From contig NZ_LT629783.1 in assembly GCF_900105835.1 (NCBI RefSeq), forward strand, positions 2,404,501-2,468,500: a DNA stretch of 64,000 nucleotides, in the 5' to 3' direction. A program made the position numbers and the translations under genes. Positions within the stretch are counted from its first letter, which is position 1. Every line of letters begins with the position of its first letter. This DNA comes from Pseudomonas fragi (GTDB taxonomy: Bacteria > Pseudomonadota > Gammaproteobacteria > Pseudomonadales > Pseudomonadaceae). The notes below the pieces were generated by a model, which did not search any database, was not told the origin of the DNA, and was given only the letters and a program-made list of their open reading frames with translations. This document shows, one piece after another, positions 46,762 through 56,074 of this stretch.

Positions 46762-47901
46762 TTGTCACGTCAGCCCTCCCCTCTGGATTTTCCTGAAAGC
46801 CCGCTGTCCCGTGCCTTTGAGCAACCGTTGTTTCTGGGCCTGTTCCTGCCGGTGCAGTCCGGGGGCTGGAGCCCTTCGGCATTGCCACGCAGCACCACCT
46901 GGACCTTCGACTACAACCGCCAGCTGACCCTGCGCGCCGAAGCGCTGGGCTTCGATCTGGTGTTTGCCCTCGCCGAATGGTTGGGCAAGGGAGGCTATGG
47001 GGGCGACATCCGTTACCACGACGAGTCGCTGGACGCGTTTATCACCCAGGCAGCGCTGGCGTCAGTGACTGAGCGAATCTTGCTGATCTCCACTCTGCAT
47101 GTGCTCTACGGCCCCTGGCACCCGCTGCACCTGGCCAAATTCGGCGCCACCCTGGATCACATCAGCAAGGGCCGCTGGGGGTTGAACCTGGTGACCGGGC
47201 ATCGCCATCGCGAACACCGGCGCTTCGGCCAGGCCCCCATCGAGCACGATCAGCGCTACCGCCAGGCCGATGAGTTTATCCGTGTGGTGCAGGAGCTGTG
47301 GCACAGCCCGGACAACCTTGATTTCAGCGGCGATCATTACAAGCTTGAAGAGGCCTATGTCAGTGTCAAACCGTCCTTTGGCCGCCCGGTGCTGGTCAAC
47401 GCCACCGGCTCACCCGCAGGCATCGACTTCGCCGCCCGCCACTCCGACATCGTGTTTACCACCAGCCCTGGCAGTGCCGAGATCGAAAACGCGCTGGAGA
47501 AACTGCCCGAGCATTTGCAGAGGATCAAACACGCCGCCCGTGGCTATGGCCGCCAGGTGCGCACCCTGATCAACCCGCTGGTGATTTGCCGGGACAGCGA
47601 TGCCGAAGCCTGGGAAGTCCACGCCGCGATCACCGCCGCAGGCGACCCCGGTGCGCTGGAGGGCCATGCCCGTGAAGCCAGCGATGCCCATGCCTGGCGC
47701 GGCCACCAGCCGGCCGAGCGCTATGTGGGCGGCAATATCCAGCTGGTCGGCAGCCCCGAGACCGTGGTGCGCGACATCATCCGTCTCAAGGAGGCCGGTA
47801 TCGACGGCCTGCAACTGAGTTTCTTCGACTTTGCCCCCGACCTTGAACAGTTTGGCGAGCGCGTGTTGCCCCTGTTGCGCCAGGCCGGTCTGCGTCGCTA
47901 A
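46762..47901 (+). CDS. LLM-class flavin monooxygenase (SfnG/SsuD-like)
   Basis: The 379-residue luciferase-fold enzyme probably uses FMNH2 and O2 to cleave a sulfur compound. The N-terminal segment (FLPVQSGGWSP, YNRQLTLRAEALGFD) and SKGRWGLNLVTGHRHREHRRFG are like dimethylsulfone monooxygenase (SfnG) and alkanesulfonate monooxygenases. It uses a TTG start preceded by GGAG. It opens the structural genes of the operon. The true substrate (sulfone, sulfonate or other) cannot be read from sequence. Confidence 0.85.
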   Translation: MSRQPSPLDFPESPLSRAFEQPLFLGLFLPVQSGGWSPSALPRSTTWTFDYNRQLTLRAEALGFDLVFALAEWLGKGGYGGDIRYHDESLDAFITQAALASVTERILLISTLHVLYGPWHPLHLAKFGATLDHISKGRWGLNLVTGHRHREHRRFGQAPIEHDQRYRQADEFIRVVQELWHSPDNLDFSGDHYKLEEAYVSVKPSFGRPVLVNATGSPAGIDFAARHSDIVFTTSPGSAEIENALEKLPEHLQRIKHAARGYGRQVRTLINPLVICRDSDAEAWEVHAAITAAGDPGALEGHAREASDAHAWRGHQPAERYVGGNIQLVGSPETVVRDIIRLKEAGIDGLQLSFFDFAPDLEQFGERVLPLLRQAGLRR

Positions 47902-47922
47902 CCCACCCCCAGGAAGAACGCC

Positions 47923-49551
47923 ATGCCCTTTACCCGTCGTCAATTCGTTGCTGGCTTGTCTGCCCTGTCCGCGCTCGGCGCCAGCATTCCGTTCCTGCCC
48001 ACGGCCCTGGCCGACGCAACGGGTGAAGCCGTCAGCGGGCGCCGGGTGTTCAACCTGTTGATCAACCCCGAACCGCCGTCCCTGAGTTCATTCAACACCA
48101 CCGCCGGTACCAGCGTCACCGCCAGCAGCAAGGTGCTGGAGGGGTTGCTCACTTATGACGAAGCCCTCAACGCCCGCCCCGCACTGGCCACCGCCTGGGA
48201 GGCCGCGCCCGATGGTCTGAGCTACCGCTTCACCTTGCGCGAAGGGGTCAAGTGGCATGACGGCGAGCCGTTCACCTCGGCGGATGTGGCGTTCTCCCTG
48301 GACCTGATCAAGCGTTTTCACCCCCGGGGTTCCAGCACCTTTGCCAACCTGGAGCGCGTCGACACCCCCGACGACCACACCGCCATCGTCTACCTGAGCA
48401 AACCGGCGCCCTACCTGATTCGCGGCTTTGCCGGCGGCGAAACACCGATCCTGCCCAAGCACCTGTACGCTGCGGGCGACCCGCTGAGCAACCTGCACAA
48501 CAACGCCCCGGTGGGCACCGGGCCGTTTCGCTTCAAGCGCTGGGAACGCGGCAGCTTTATCGAATACGAACGCAACCCGCAGTACTGGGACCCGACGGCC
48601 ACCGTGGTCGACACCCTGATCCTCAAAGTCATTCCCGATGGCGCGGCACGGCTGGCGGCCTTCGAAAACGGCACGCTGGACGCGGGCGGGCAAAGCCCGG
48701 TGCCCCTCAGCGAGCTTGAGCGCCTGACCAAATCCGGTCGGTTGAAGGCCACAACCCGTGGCTATCGCTACACCATTACCCCGACCATGCTCGAGTTCAA
48801 CCTGGACCACCCGCTGCTGTCGCGCCTGGAAGTGCGCCAGGCGATTGCCCATGCCCTGGACCGCGAAGTGATCCGCAAAGTGGTGTACTACGGCTACGCC
48901 GAAACCAGCTACTCGCCGATCCCGAAAAGCTTCGCCAACTACGTCTACGAGGGCCCCAACCCGTACCCCTTCGATACCGACGCAGCCAATGCATTGCTGG
49001 ACAAAGCCGGGCTGGTAAAGAACGGCAACTGGCGCTTCAGCCTGACCCTCGACCCGCTGCCCTACGGTGACAGCTACAGCCGCACCGCCACTTATGTGCG
49101 CAGCGCCCTGGCGCGCATCGGCATCGAGGTAAAACTGCGCGCCCAGGATTTCCCCACCTATATCAAACGTATCTACACCGACCGCGACTTTGATTTTGCC
49201 GTGGTCGGCATGGGCACCCTGTATGACCCCACAGTGGGCGTGCAGCGCCTATTCTGGTCGAAGAATTTTCGCAAGGGCGTGCCGTTTTCCAATGGCACCC
49301 ACTACAACAACCCTGAAGTCGACCGCTTGCTGGAAAGCGCCGCCGTGGAGACCGACGAGCAAAAACGCGGCGAGCTGTTCAAGGCGTTCCAGAAGATCGT
49401 TATCGATGAAGTGCCCTCCATCACCCTGGTGATGCAGCAGCAAGTGTCGGTGTACAACGCCCGGGTCAGCGGCTTCGAAGACGACGCCAATGGCCTGGAC
49501 AGCAGCCTGGCCAATATCCGCCTGGCCGACACCGGGGGTGCCCATGCTTGA
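47923..49551 (+). CDS. ABC transporter solute-binding protein (family 5, DppA/OppA type)
   Basis: The 542-residue periplasmic protein has a twin-arginine signal (TRRQFVAGLSALSALGA), so it is exported by Tat, and the family-5 binding fold. Typical segments are EPPSLSSFNTTAG, YRFTLREGVKWHDGEPFTSADV and VRQAIAHALDREVI. Such proteins bind peptides, nickel, glutathione or other solutes; next to sulfur enzymes the cargo may be an organosulfur compound. Its stop overlaps the permease start by 8 bases. Confidence 0.9.
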   Translation: MPFTRRQFVAGLSALSALGASIPFLPTALADATGEAVSGRRVFNLLINPEPPSLSSFNTTAGTSVTASSKVLEGLLTYDEALNARPALATAWEAAPDGLSYRFTLREGVKWHDGEPFTSADVAFSLDLIKRFHPRGSSTFANLERVDTPDDHTAIVYLSKPAPYLIRGFAGGETPILPKHLYAAGDPLSNLHNNAPVGTGPFRFKRWERGSFIEYERNPQYWDPTATVVDTLILKVIPDGAARLAAFENGTLDAGGQSPVPLSELERLTKSGRLKATTRGYRYTITPTMLEFNLDHPLLSRLEVRQAIAHALDREVIRKVVYYGYAETSYSPIPKSFANYVYEGPNPYPFDTDAANALLDKAGLVKNGNWRFSLTLDPLPYGDSYSRTATYVRSALARIGIEVKLRAQDFPTYIKRIYTDRDFDFAVVGMGTLYDPTVGVQRLFWSKNFRKGVPFSNGTHYNNPEVDRLLESAAVETDEQKRGELFKAFQKIVIDEVPSITLVMQQQVSVYNARVSGFEDDANGLDSSLANIRLADTGGAHA

Positions 49552-50530
49552 ACGGCGCAGAATGTGGCGCCTGTCCCGGCGCACCCTGTGGCAGGCCATC
49601 CCCACCGTGGTCGGCATCCTGCTGCTGAATTTTTTGCTGCTGCGGCTGATCCCCGGTGACGCCGTAGATGTGCTGGCCGGTGAGTCGGGCGGTGCCAGTG
49701 CCGAAACCCTGCTGCAGTGGCGCAGCCATTTCGGCCTGGACTTGAGCCTGATGGAGCAGTTGCAACGTTACCTTGGCCAACTGGCCCATCTTGACCTGGG
49801 CCTGTCGCCACGCTTCAACCTGCCGGTCAGCCAACTGGTGCTCGACCGCCTGCCCAACACCCTGCTGCTGATGGTCGGTGCACTGGGGCTGGCGCTGGCC
49901 ATCGGCATCGCTGCCGGGACGATCATGGCCACCTGGGTCGGGCGCTGGCCCGATCGTGTGCTGTCATTGGCGGTGTTGTTACTGTATTCCACGCCGGGGT
50001 TCTGGATCGGCCTGATGGCGGTGCTGCTGTTCTCGGTAAAACTGGGCTGGTTGCCCAGCAACGGTTTCCAGACCCTGGGCCTGGACCTGCATGGCCCGGC
50101 CTGGTTGCTCGACCGCCTGCAACATGCCGTGCTGCCGGTGCTGGCCCTGGCCACGTTCTATATCGCCCTGTATGCCCGCCTGACCCGCGCCGCGATGCTC
50201 GAAGTGCAGCGCCAGGACTACGTGCGCACCGCCCGGGCCAAGGGTCTGGCGCCGTGGCGGGTGGTGTCGCGGCATGTGTTGCGCAATGCCCTGCTGCCGG
50301 TATCGACCCTGGCCGGCCTGCATTTCGCCGCCCTGCTCGGCGGCGCTGCCGTGACCGAAACCCTGTTCGGCTGGCCCGGCCTGGGCCGGCTTACGCTGGA
50401 GGCGGTGATGTCCCGGGATTACAACCTGCTGCTGGGCATCCTGTTGCTGTCATCCATGCTGGTGGTGGTGATCAACATCACCGTCGACCTGCTGCAAGCC
50501 TGGCTTGACCCGCGTATCCAGGCCGACTGA
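49544..50530 (+). CDS. ABC transporter permease (DppB type)
   Basis: The 328-residue inner-membrane subunit has the first helix near the N-terminus, a periplasmic loop (SHFGLDLSLMEQLQRYLGQLA) and the cytoplasmic EAA loop (RTARAKGLAPWRVVSRHVLRNAL). The start is the ATG giving MLERRRMWRL, inside the end of the binding-protein gene. It pairs with the next gene to form the membrane channel. Confidence 0.92.
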   Translation: MLERRRMWRLSRRTLWQAIPTVVGILLLNFLLLRLIPGDAVDVLAGESGGASAETLLQWRSHFGLDLSLMEQLQRYLGQLAHLDLGLSPRFNLPVSQLVLDRLPNTLLLMVGALGLALAIGIAAGTIMATWVGRWPDRVLSLAVLLLYSTPGFWIGLMAVLLFSVKLGWLPSNGFQTLGLDLHGPAWLLDRLQHAVLPVLALATFYIALYARLTRAAMLEVQRQDYVRTARAKGLAPWRVVSRHVLRNALLPVSTLAGLHFAALLGGAAVTETLFGWPGLGRLTLEAVMSRDYNLLLGILLLSSMLVVVINITVDLLQAWLDPRIQAD

Positions 50531-50544
50531 AAAGGAGCTGTCCC

Positions 50545-51423
50545 ATGACCACTGCCGTACTGCCAAACGCCCCGACCGGCTACAGCGAAAGCGTCTGGAC
50601 GGCCCTGTTGCGCAACCCCTCGGCCCTGATTGGCGCGACCATGCTGGCCCTGGTGCTGACCCTGGCACTACTGGCCGGCACGCTTTACCCCGGTGACCCG
50701 CTGGACATGGTTGCCATGCCGATGCTGTGGCCCGGCGACGATCCGGGCTACTTTCTGGGCAGCGACTCACTGGGCCGCGACGTGGCAGCCGGGATCGCCC
50801 ACGGCGCCCGCGGGTCTTTACTGATTGCCGCCAGCGCCACCCTGATCAGCGTGTTGATCGGCACCGTGGTCGGCGCCCTGGCCGGCTACCACGGCGGCAA
50901 GCTGGGGGATGTGCTGATGCGCATCTGCGAAGTGTTCCAGACCGTGCCGTCGTTTTTGCTGGTCATCGTCATCGTCGCCATCGGCAACCCGACGCTGGGG
51001 GTCATCGCACTGGCGATCGGCATCTCCTCATGGCCCACGGTGGCACGGCTGGTGCGCGCCGAATTCCGTACCCTGCGCGAAGCCGACTTTGTGACTGCCG
51101 CGCGCAGCCTGGGCTTTGGCAACAGCTCGATCATCCTGCGCGAAATCCTGCCCAATGCCCTCGCGCCGCTGGTGGTCACCACTTCGATCCTGATTGCCCA
51201 GGCGATCCTGGTCGAAGCCGGGCTGGCCTTTCTCGGCATGAGCGACCCGAACCAGGCCAGTTGGGGCGCCATGCTCGGCAGTGGTCGAGAACAGATCGCC
51301 AGCGGCTGGTACCTCACCGCCCTGCCGGGGCTGGCCATCATCTTCGTGGTGCTGGCCCTCAACCTTCTGGGCGACGGTCTCAACGACGCCCTCAACCCTC
51401 GCCTGCGACGGTATATCCCATGA
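50545..51423 (+). CDS. ABC transporter permease (DppC type)
   Basis: The 292-residue permease has six helices, the DppC-specific segment FLGSDSLGRDVAAGIAHGARGSL and the EAA loop (AARSLGFGNSSIILREILPNAL). It begins 14 bases after the DppB-type permease and overlaps the ATPase gene by 4 bases. Confidence 0.92.
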   Translation: MTTAVLPNAPTGYSESVWTALLRNPSALIGATMLALVLTLALLAGTLYPGDPLDMVAMPMLWPGDDPGYFLGSDSLGRDVAAGIAHGARGSLLIAASATLISVLIGTVVGALAGYHGGKLGDVLMRICEVFQTVPSFLLVIVIVAIGNPTLGVIALAIGISSWPTVARLVRAEFRTLREADFVTAARSLGFGNSSIILREILPNALAPLVVTTSILIAQAILVEAGLAFLGMSDPNQASWGAMLGSGREQIASGWYLTALPGLAIIFVVLALNLLGDGLNDALNPRLRRYIP

Positions 51424-53126
51424 GCCTGCTGGACGTACGCGGTTTGCGCGTGAGCTACGACAATGCCGATGCGGTCAAAGACCTGAGTTTCACCCTGCAA
51501 GCCGGCGAGACACTGGCGCTGGTGGGTGAATCCGGATGCGGTAAATCCACTACGGCCCTGGCGTTGATGGGCCTGCTGCCGGACAACGCCCGGCTGGCCG
51601 GGCAGGTACTGTTCGAGGGCCGTGACCTGCTGAGCATGGCGCCACGGCAGATGCGCCAGTTGCAGGGCAATGCGCTGGGGATGATTTTCCAGGACCCGCT
51701 GTCGAGCCTCAACCCGGTGCTGACCCTGGGCGAGCAAGTCGCCGAAAACCTGCTCGCGCATACCGACCTCACCCGCCGTCAGGCCTGGAAGCGCGCCGAA
51801 GAACTGTTTGCCCTGGTACAGCTGCCGCGCCCCGCTGCGCACCTGCACGAGTACCCGCAGCACTTGTCCGGCGGCCAGCGCCAGCGGGTGGTGATCGCCA
51901 TGGCGATTGCCTGCCAGCCCCGCCTGTTGATCGCCGACGAGCCGACCACGGCGCTGGATGTCAGCGTGCAGGCACAAATCCTCGAACTGTTGGCGCGCTT
52001 GCGCGGCGAGCTGGGCATGGGCCTGCTGTTGATCACCCATGACCTCGGGGTGGTTGGCCAGCACGCCGACCGGGTCATCGTGATGCACGACGGCCACGCG
52101 CTGGAAAGCCAGCCGACCCGTGCCCTCATCGAACGCCCGCAACACCCCTACACGCGCGGCCTGTTACAGGCCTCGCTGGGGGCCGAACATGACCAGCACT
52201 ACCTGAGCAATCGCCTGGCTGAAATCAACGTCGAGCGCCAGCCCGGGCAGGCCACTCGGTACAGCGTCAACAGCAGCCACTATGGACCGGGGCGCAAGCC
52301 TCGGGCACCCGCCGGCAACCCGGCGTTGCTCAAGGTCAGCGAGCTGACCACGGGCTATGGCGACAACACCGTGCTCAACCGCATCAACCTTGAAGTGGGC
52401 GAGCGCGAGAGCGTGGGGCTGGTTGGCGAATCGGGCTGCGGCAAGTCGACCCTCAGCCGCACCCTGCTGCGCCTGCTGCCCGCCCGCAGCGGCAGTATCG
52501 AATTTGCCGGGCGTGATATCGCGACACTGGCAGGCCAGGAGTTGCTGAGCTGGCGGCGTCAGGTGCAAATGATCTTTCAAGACCCCTATGCCGCGCTCAA
52601 TCCACGCCACAGCGTGGAGACCATTCTCGACCGCGTGCAGCGCCTGCACGGACAGAACGACCCGGGGCAGCGCCAACAGGCACGCCTGGCAATGCTGGAT
52701 GCCGTCGGTCTTGCGCGCAGCAGTCTGGCGCGTCTGCCCCACCAGTTCTCCGGTGGTCAGCGCCAGCGTATCGGCATTGCCCGGGCGCTGATCCTCAAGC
52801 CCCGGCTGGTGATCTGCGACGAGCCGGTGTCGGCGCTGGATGTGTCGACCCAGGCGCAAATCCTTAACCTGCTGGTAGAGCTGCGCGAAGAGCTGGGCCT
52901 GTCCTATCTGTTTATCTCCCACGACCTGTCGGTGGTGCGCTATTTCGCCGATCGGATTCTGGTCATGGAACAAGGGCAGATCGTCGAGCAAGCCACCCCG
53001 CACACCCTCTGGCATTCACCCCGGCACCCCTACACCCGTCGCCTGCTGGCGGCGATACCCGGCGCCGCTGCGCCGCTCCCGGCCCTTCAACCTGTATCCG
53101 GCCTGCGCTTTGCCGTTGGCTGGTGA
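51420..53126 (+). CDS. Fused double ABC ATPase (DppD-DppF type)
   Basis: The 568-residue protein carries two complete nucleotide-binding domains in one chain. NBD1 (about 1-255) has Walker A GESGCGKST, signature LSGGQRQR and Walker B LLIADEPTTALD. NBD2 (about 305-560) has GESGCGKST, FSGGQRQR and LVICDEPVSALD. A linker of about 50 residues joins them. In the Dpp/Opp class these are usually two proteins, but fused forms are known (GsiA type). It would power the two preceding permeases. Confidence 0.94.
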   Translation: MSLLDVRGLRVSYDNADAVKDLSFTLQAGETLALVGESGCGKSTTALALMGLLPDNARLAGQVLFEGRDLLSMAPRQMRQLQGNALGMIFQDPLSSLNPVLTLGEQVAENLLAHTDLTRRQAWKRAEELFALVQLPRPAAHLHEYPQHLSGGQRQRVVIAMAIACQPRLLIADEPTTALDVSVQAQILELLARLRGELGMGLLLITHDLGVVGQHADRVIVMHDGHALESQPTRALIERPQHPYTRGLLQASLGAEHDQHYLSNRLAEINVERQPGQATRYSVNSSHYGPGRKPRAPAGNPALLKVSELTTGYGDNTVLNRINLEVGERESVGLVGESGCGKSTLSRTLLRLLPARSGSIEFAGRDIATLAGQELLSWRRQVQMIFQDPYAALNPRHSVETILDRVQRLHGQNDPGQRQQARLAMLDAVGLARSSLARLPHQFSGGQRQRIGIARALILKPRLVICDEPVSALDVSTQAQILNLLVELREELGLSYLFISHDLSVVRYFADRILVMEQGQIVEQATPHTLWHSPRHPYTRRLLAAIPGAAAPLPALQPVSGLRFAVGW

Positions 53127-53151
53127 ACCGCTCAATTCCAAGGAGCATGAC

Positions 53152-54378
53152 ATGTCGCAAATAGACTCAGCCTGGGGCGCCGTCCCGTCGGCGCGATACG
53201 AAGCATTGGCAGCCCGCTTTCGGCCGATCTTCGCGCAGATTCGTGAAGGGGCCGTGGAACGCGAACTGGAACGGCGCTTGCCGCTCCAGGAGTTGCAATG
53301 GCTCAAGGAGGCCGGCTTCACCACCCTGCGTGTACCCGTCGAATACGGCGGTGCCGGTGCCAGCCTGCCGGAACTGTTCAACCTGCTGATCGAACTGGCC
53401 GAGGCCGACTCCAACCTGGTGCAATCGTTGCGCGGGCACTTCGGTTTTGGTGAAAACCTGCTCAACAGTCGCGACCCTGAATATCAGGGCGTGTGGCTGG
53501 AGCGCCTGGGCCGTGGCGAGACCGTCAGCCCGGCGTCCGGCGAAGTGGGCAATGCCAAACAGCTGGAATTCGGCACCCGCCTGAGCCTGCACGGCGGCCA
53601 CTGGCAATTGAGCGGCAGCAAGTTCTACACCACCGGTGCGCTGTATGCCGACTGGGTCGATGTCAGCGCCAACAACCCGGATGAACAGCGCGTATCGGTG
53701 ACGGTACGCACCAATGATCCGGGGGTGGAAATAATCGACGACTGGAATGGCTTCGGCCAGACACTGACCGCCAGCGGTACCGCGCATTTTCGCGAAGTGC
53801 CGGTGGACCCGCTCAATGTGATCCTGGCTGAAAACCGCTTTCGCTATTCACCGGCTTTTTTCCAGTCTGTGCACACGGCGACCCTGACCGGGATTGGCCG
53901 CGCGCTGGCCGAAGAAACCGCCGGGCATGTGGCCAGGCGCACCCGCAGCTTCAGCAGCGGCAATGCACCGCGCGTGGCCCACGATCCGCAAGTGCTGCAA
54001 GTGGTGGGCAACCTGCGCAGTGCGGCCTATGCCGCCGGCGCCATTGCGGCGCAGAACTTCCAGGCGCTAGAGCGGGCCCATCAAGCCCATTTGAAGGATG
54101 ACGAACAAGCCCTGAGCCACGCCGTGAATATTGCCGAACTGGAAGTGGCGCAGTCGCAAACCATTGTCTCGGACTTGATCATCAAGGCCAGTGGCGACCT
54201 GTTCGATGCCCTGAGTGCGTCGGCGACCCTCAAGCCGCTGGGGCTGGACCGTTTTTGGCGTAATGCGCGCACGCTGTCGTCGCACAACCCGCGCATCTAC
54301 AAGAGCCGCATCGTGGGGGATTTTGCAGTCAACGGCACACCGCCACCGGCGCAATGGCGTATTGGTGTGGCGGAGTAA
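53152..54378 (+). CDS. Acyl-CoA-dehydrogenase-like flavoprotein (SfnB/DszC group)
   Basis: The 408-residue protein has the acyl-CoA-dehydrogenase fold: N-terminal helices (LQWLKEAGFTTLRVPVEYGGAG), middle beta domain (SGSKFYTTGALYADWVDVSA) and C-terminal helices. Members of the SfnB/DszC subgroup are flavin monooxygenases or oxidoreductases for sulfur compounds rather than CoA-ester dehydrogenases, and the operon favours that reading. An AAGGAG ribosome site precedes the ATG giving MSQIDSAWG. It is the last gene, followed by a REP pair. Confidence 0.88.
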   Translation: MSQIDSAWGAVPSARYEALAARFRPIFAQIREGAVERELERRLPLQELQWLKEAGFTTLRVPVEYGGAGASLPELFNLLIELAEADSNLVQSLRGHFGFGENLLNSRDPEYQGVWLERLGRGETVSPASGEVGNAKQLEFGTRLSLHGGHWQLSGSKFYTTGALYADWVDVSANNPDEQRVSVTVRTNDPGVEIIDDWNGFGQTLTASGTAHFREVPVDPLNVILAENRFRYSPAFFQSVHTATLTGIGRALAEETAGHVARRTRSFSSGNAPRVAHDPQVLQVVGNLRSAAYAAGAIAAQNFQALERAHQAHLKDDEQALSHAVNIAELEVAQSQTIVSDLIIKASGDLFDALSASATLKPLGLDRFWRNARTLSSHNPRIYKSRIVGDFAVNGTPPPAQWRIGVAE

Positions 54379-54382
54379 ACCC

Positions 54383-54468
54383 TGTGGGAGCGGGCTTGCT
54401 CGCGATGGCATCGACGCGGTTTGCCTGGCAGACCACACCGTTTGTATCGCGAGCAAGCCCGCTCCCAC
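54383..54468. repeat. REP pair between converging sulfur operons
   Basis: Near-perfect inverted arms at 54383-54406 and 54446-54468. It lies between the ends of the rightward and leftward operons, where REP pairs are typically found. Confidence 0.92.
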
Positions 54469-54484
54469 CGTGGCGTGGTGTCGC

Positions 54485-55300
54485 TCAATGACACACCAGC
54501 CCGTCGCCGATCTTCAGGCTGTCCACCAGCAACGCATTGCTGCGCAGCTCCCACGCACGGGTCTGGCCGCCACGGGCCTGCCAGTCGCGCAGCGCAGCAT
54601 TGATCAGCGCGCGGCTTTGCTTGTCGACTACGGGCAGGTAAACCCGTACATCGCTGCTTGCCTTCAAGGTCTGCGGCAACAGCGCATAGAAGCGCCAGTC
54701 CGGCGCCTGTGCCAGCGCCAGCAAGCTGTTGCGCTCTTCAGCCAGCAGGTTGCACTCGCCCGCCATAAACGCCACCGCCGCACGAATCGACGACACATAA
54801 GTACGCAGCTCGGCGCCCTGTTGCCGCAAGGTTTGCGCCCACGGACTCCCTACTGCCACGCATACACTTTGCCCACGCACAGGTCGAGCGGGGGCATTGC
54901 GCAAACCAAGCAACGCACCCTCACGGTACTGCACCGGTAAATCCCGCAGGCTCGCCACCCGGTCAGCCTCAACCGGCAGTTTCAGACTGCCGGCGATGAC
55001 CAGGTCGACCCGGTCGTCACTCAACGGGGCATTTTGAGGCAAAGCCTGCAACTGCACCTTGAGGCCAAGGTAAGCCCCCAGGGCCTCAGCCAATTGACTG
55101 TCCAGCTCATCCGGCTCGGCCACCAGCGCCTCTTGCCCCAGGCTCGGGCGTGGATAACTGCGTACACCTACACGCAACACCCCGCGCTGTTCGGCCGCCT
55201 GCAACAGCGGCCCCCGGGGCATATCGCCCGGTGCCGCAGGCCATTGCCAGGCGACCAGCGCCACCACGCCAATACCCGCCGCCGCCAGCCACCTAACCAC
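54485..55300 (-). CDS. Amino-acid-type solute-binding protein (PBP2 fold)
   Basis: The 271-residue protein has an N-terminal hydrophobic segment (LAAAGIGVVALVAWQW) that may be an uncleaved anchor or signal. A type-2 binding fold follows (RGVLRVGVRSYPRPSL; ELDSQLAEALGAYLGLKVQL; DLVIAGSLKLPVEADRV). A GTG start overlaps the permease stop by 8 bases. It is a second binding protein at the end of a sulfonate-type ABC operon, which already has one at its start. It may supply a different substrate or sense ligand; this is inference. Confidence 0.8.
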   Translation of the reverse strand: MVRWLAAAGIGVVALVAWQWPAAPGDMPRGPLLQAAEQRGVLRVGVRSYPRPSLGQEALVAEPDELDSQLAEALGAYLGLKVQLQALPQNAPLSDDRVDLVIAGSLKLPVEADRVASLRDLPVQYREGALLGLRNAPARPVRGQSVCVAVGSPWAQTLRQQGAELRTYVSSIRAAVAFMAGECNLLAEERNSLLALAQAPDWRFYALLPQTLKASSDVRVYLPVVDKQSRALINAALRDWQARGGQTRAWELRSNALLVDSLKIGDGLVCH

Positions 55301-56072
55301 CGTGGCGCAAACCCCGGCGCCAGTAGGTAAAGCGTCGCTCCAGCAAGGCCAGCAAGAAGTTGAGCAATAAACCCACCACCGCCAGCAGCAAAATGCCTGC
55401 GTACATGCTGGGGATCTGGAACACCTCCTGTGAATTGAGCGTCAAAAAGCCCAGCCCGGAATGAGCACCAATCATCTCGGCAGCCACCAGCGCCGTGATG
55501 CAATACGCACCCGCCAGACGAATCCCGGTAAAGATCGACGGTGACGCCGCCGGCAGTACGATTTTGGTAAACAGGAACCAGCGGTTCGCGCCCATCGACA
55601 GCGCCGAGTTGATCAGCAGCCCGTCGACCTGCTTCACGCCGCTGATGGTGCTCAACAGGATCGGCCAGAACGACGCCCAGAAAATGATCGCGATCTTGGA
55701 CAATTCACCAATGCCCAAAAACAGGATAAACACCGGGAACAATGCCAGCGCCGAGGTCTGGCGAAAAAACTGCAGTAACGGATCGAGCACACTTTCGACC
55801 CGTGCAAACCAGCCCATCACCAGCCCCAGGCTAGCCCCGCAAGCGATCGCCAGCAGCAGCCCGGCAAAGGAGCGCAGCAGGCTGGCCTGCAAATGCTTGA
55901 GCAAGTCACCGCTGCTGGCCAGGTCCAGCACCGCCCCCAGCACCGCTGAAGGAGGGCTCAAGTAGCCGGGATTGACCACGCCCAATTGCGGCAAAGCCTC
56001 CCACAGGGCGAGGAACAGGACGATGCCCACCGAGCTGTCGATCACCCGCCGTGAAGTCAATTTAAAGCCCAT
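55293..56072 (-). CDS. ABC transporter permease (SsuC/TauC type)
   Basis: The 259-residue inner-membrane subunit has six helices and the conserved loop GANRWFLFTKIVLPAASPSIFTGIR (about residues 165-190) of sulfonate/taurine/nitrate permeases. It follows the ATPase gene by 2 bases. Confidence 0.92.
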   Translation of the reverse strand: MGFKLTSRRVIDSSVGIVLFLALWEALPQLGVVNPGYLSPPSAVLGAVLDLASSGDLLKHLQASLLRSFAGLLLAIACGASLGLVMGWFARVESVLDPLLQFFRQTSALALFPVFILFLGIGELSKIAIIFWASFWPILLSTISGVKQVDGLLINSALSMGANRWFLFTKIVLPAASPSIFTGIRLAGAYCITALVAAEMIGAHSGLGFLTLNSQEVFQIPSMYAGILLLAVVGLLLNFLLALLERRFTYWRRGLRHGG

Positions 56073-56074
56073 GC

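Noticed and set aside
50727..51420. Upstream extension of the fused ATPase frame back to 50,727
   Set aside because: The extension is out of frame with the real permease and is Arg/Pro-rich without motifs; the ATG at 51420 overlaps the permease stop as ATGA and gives a normal ABC start.
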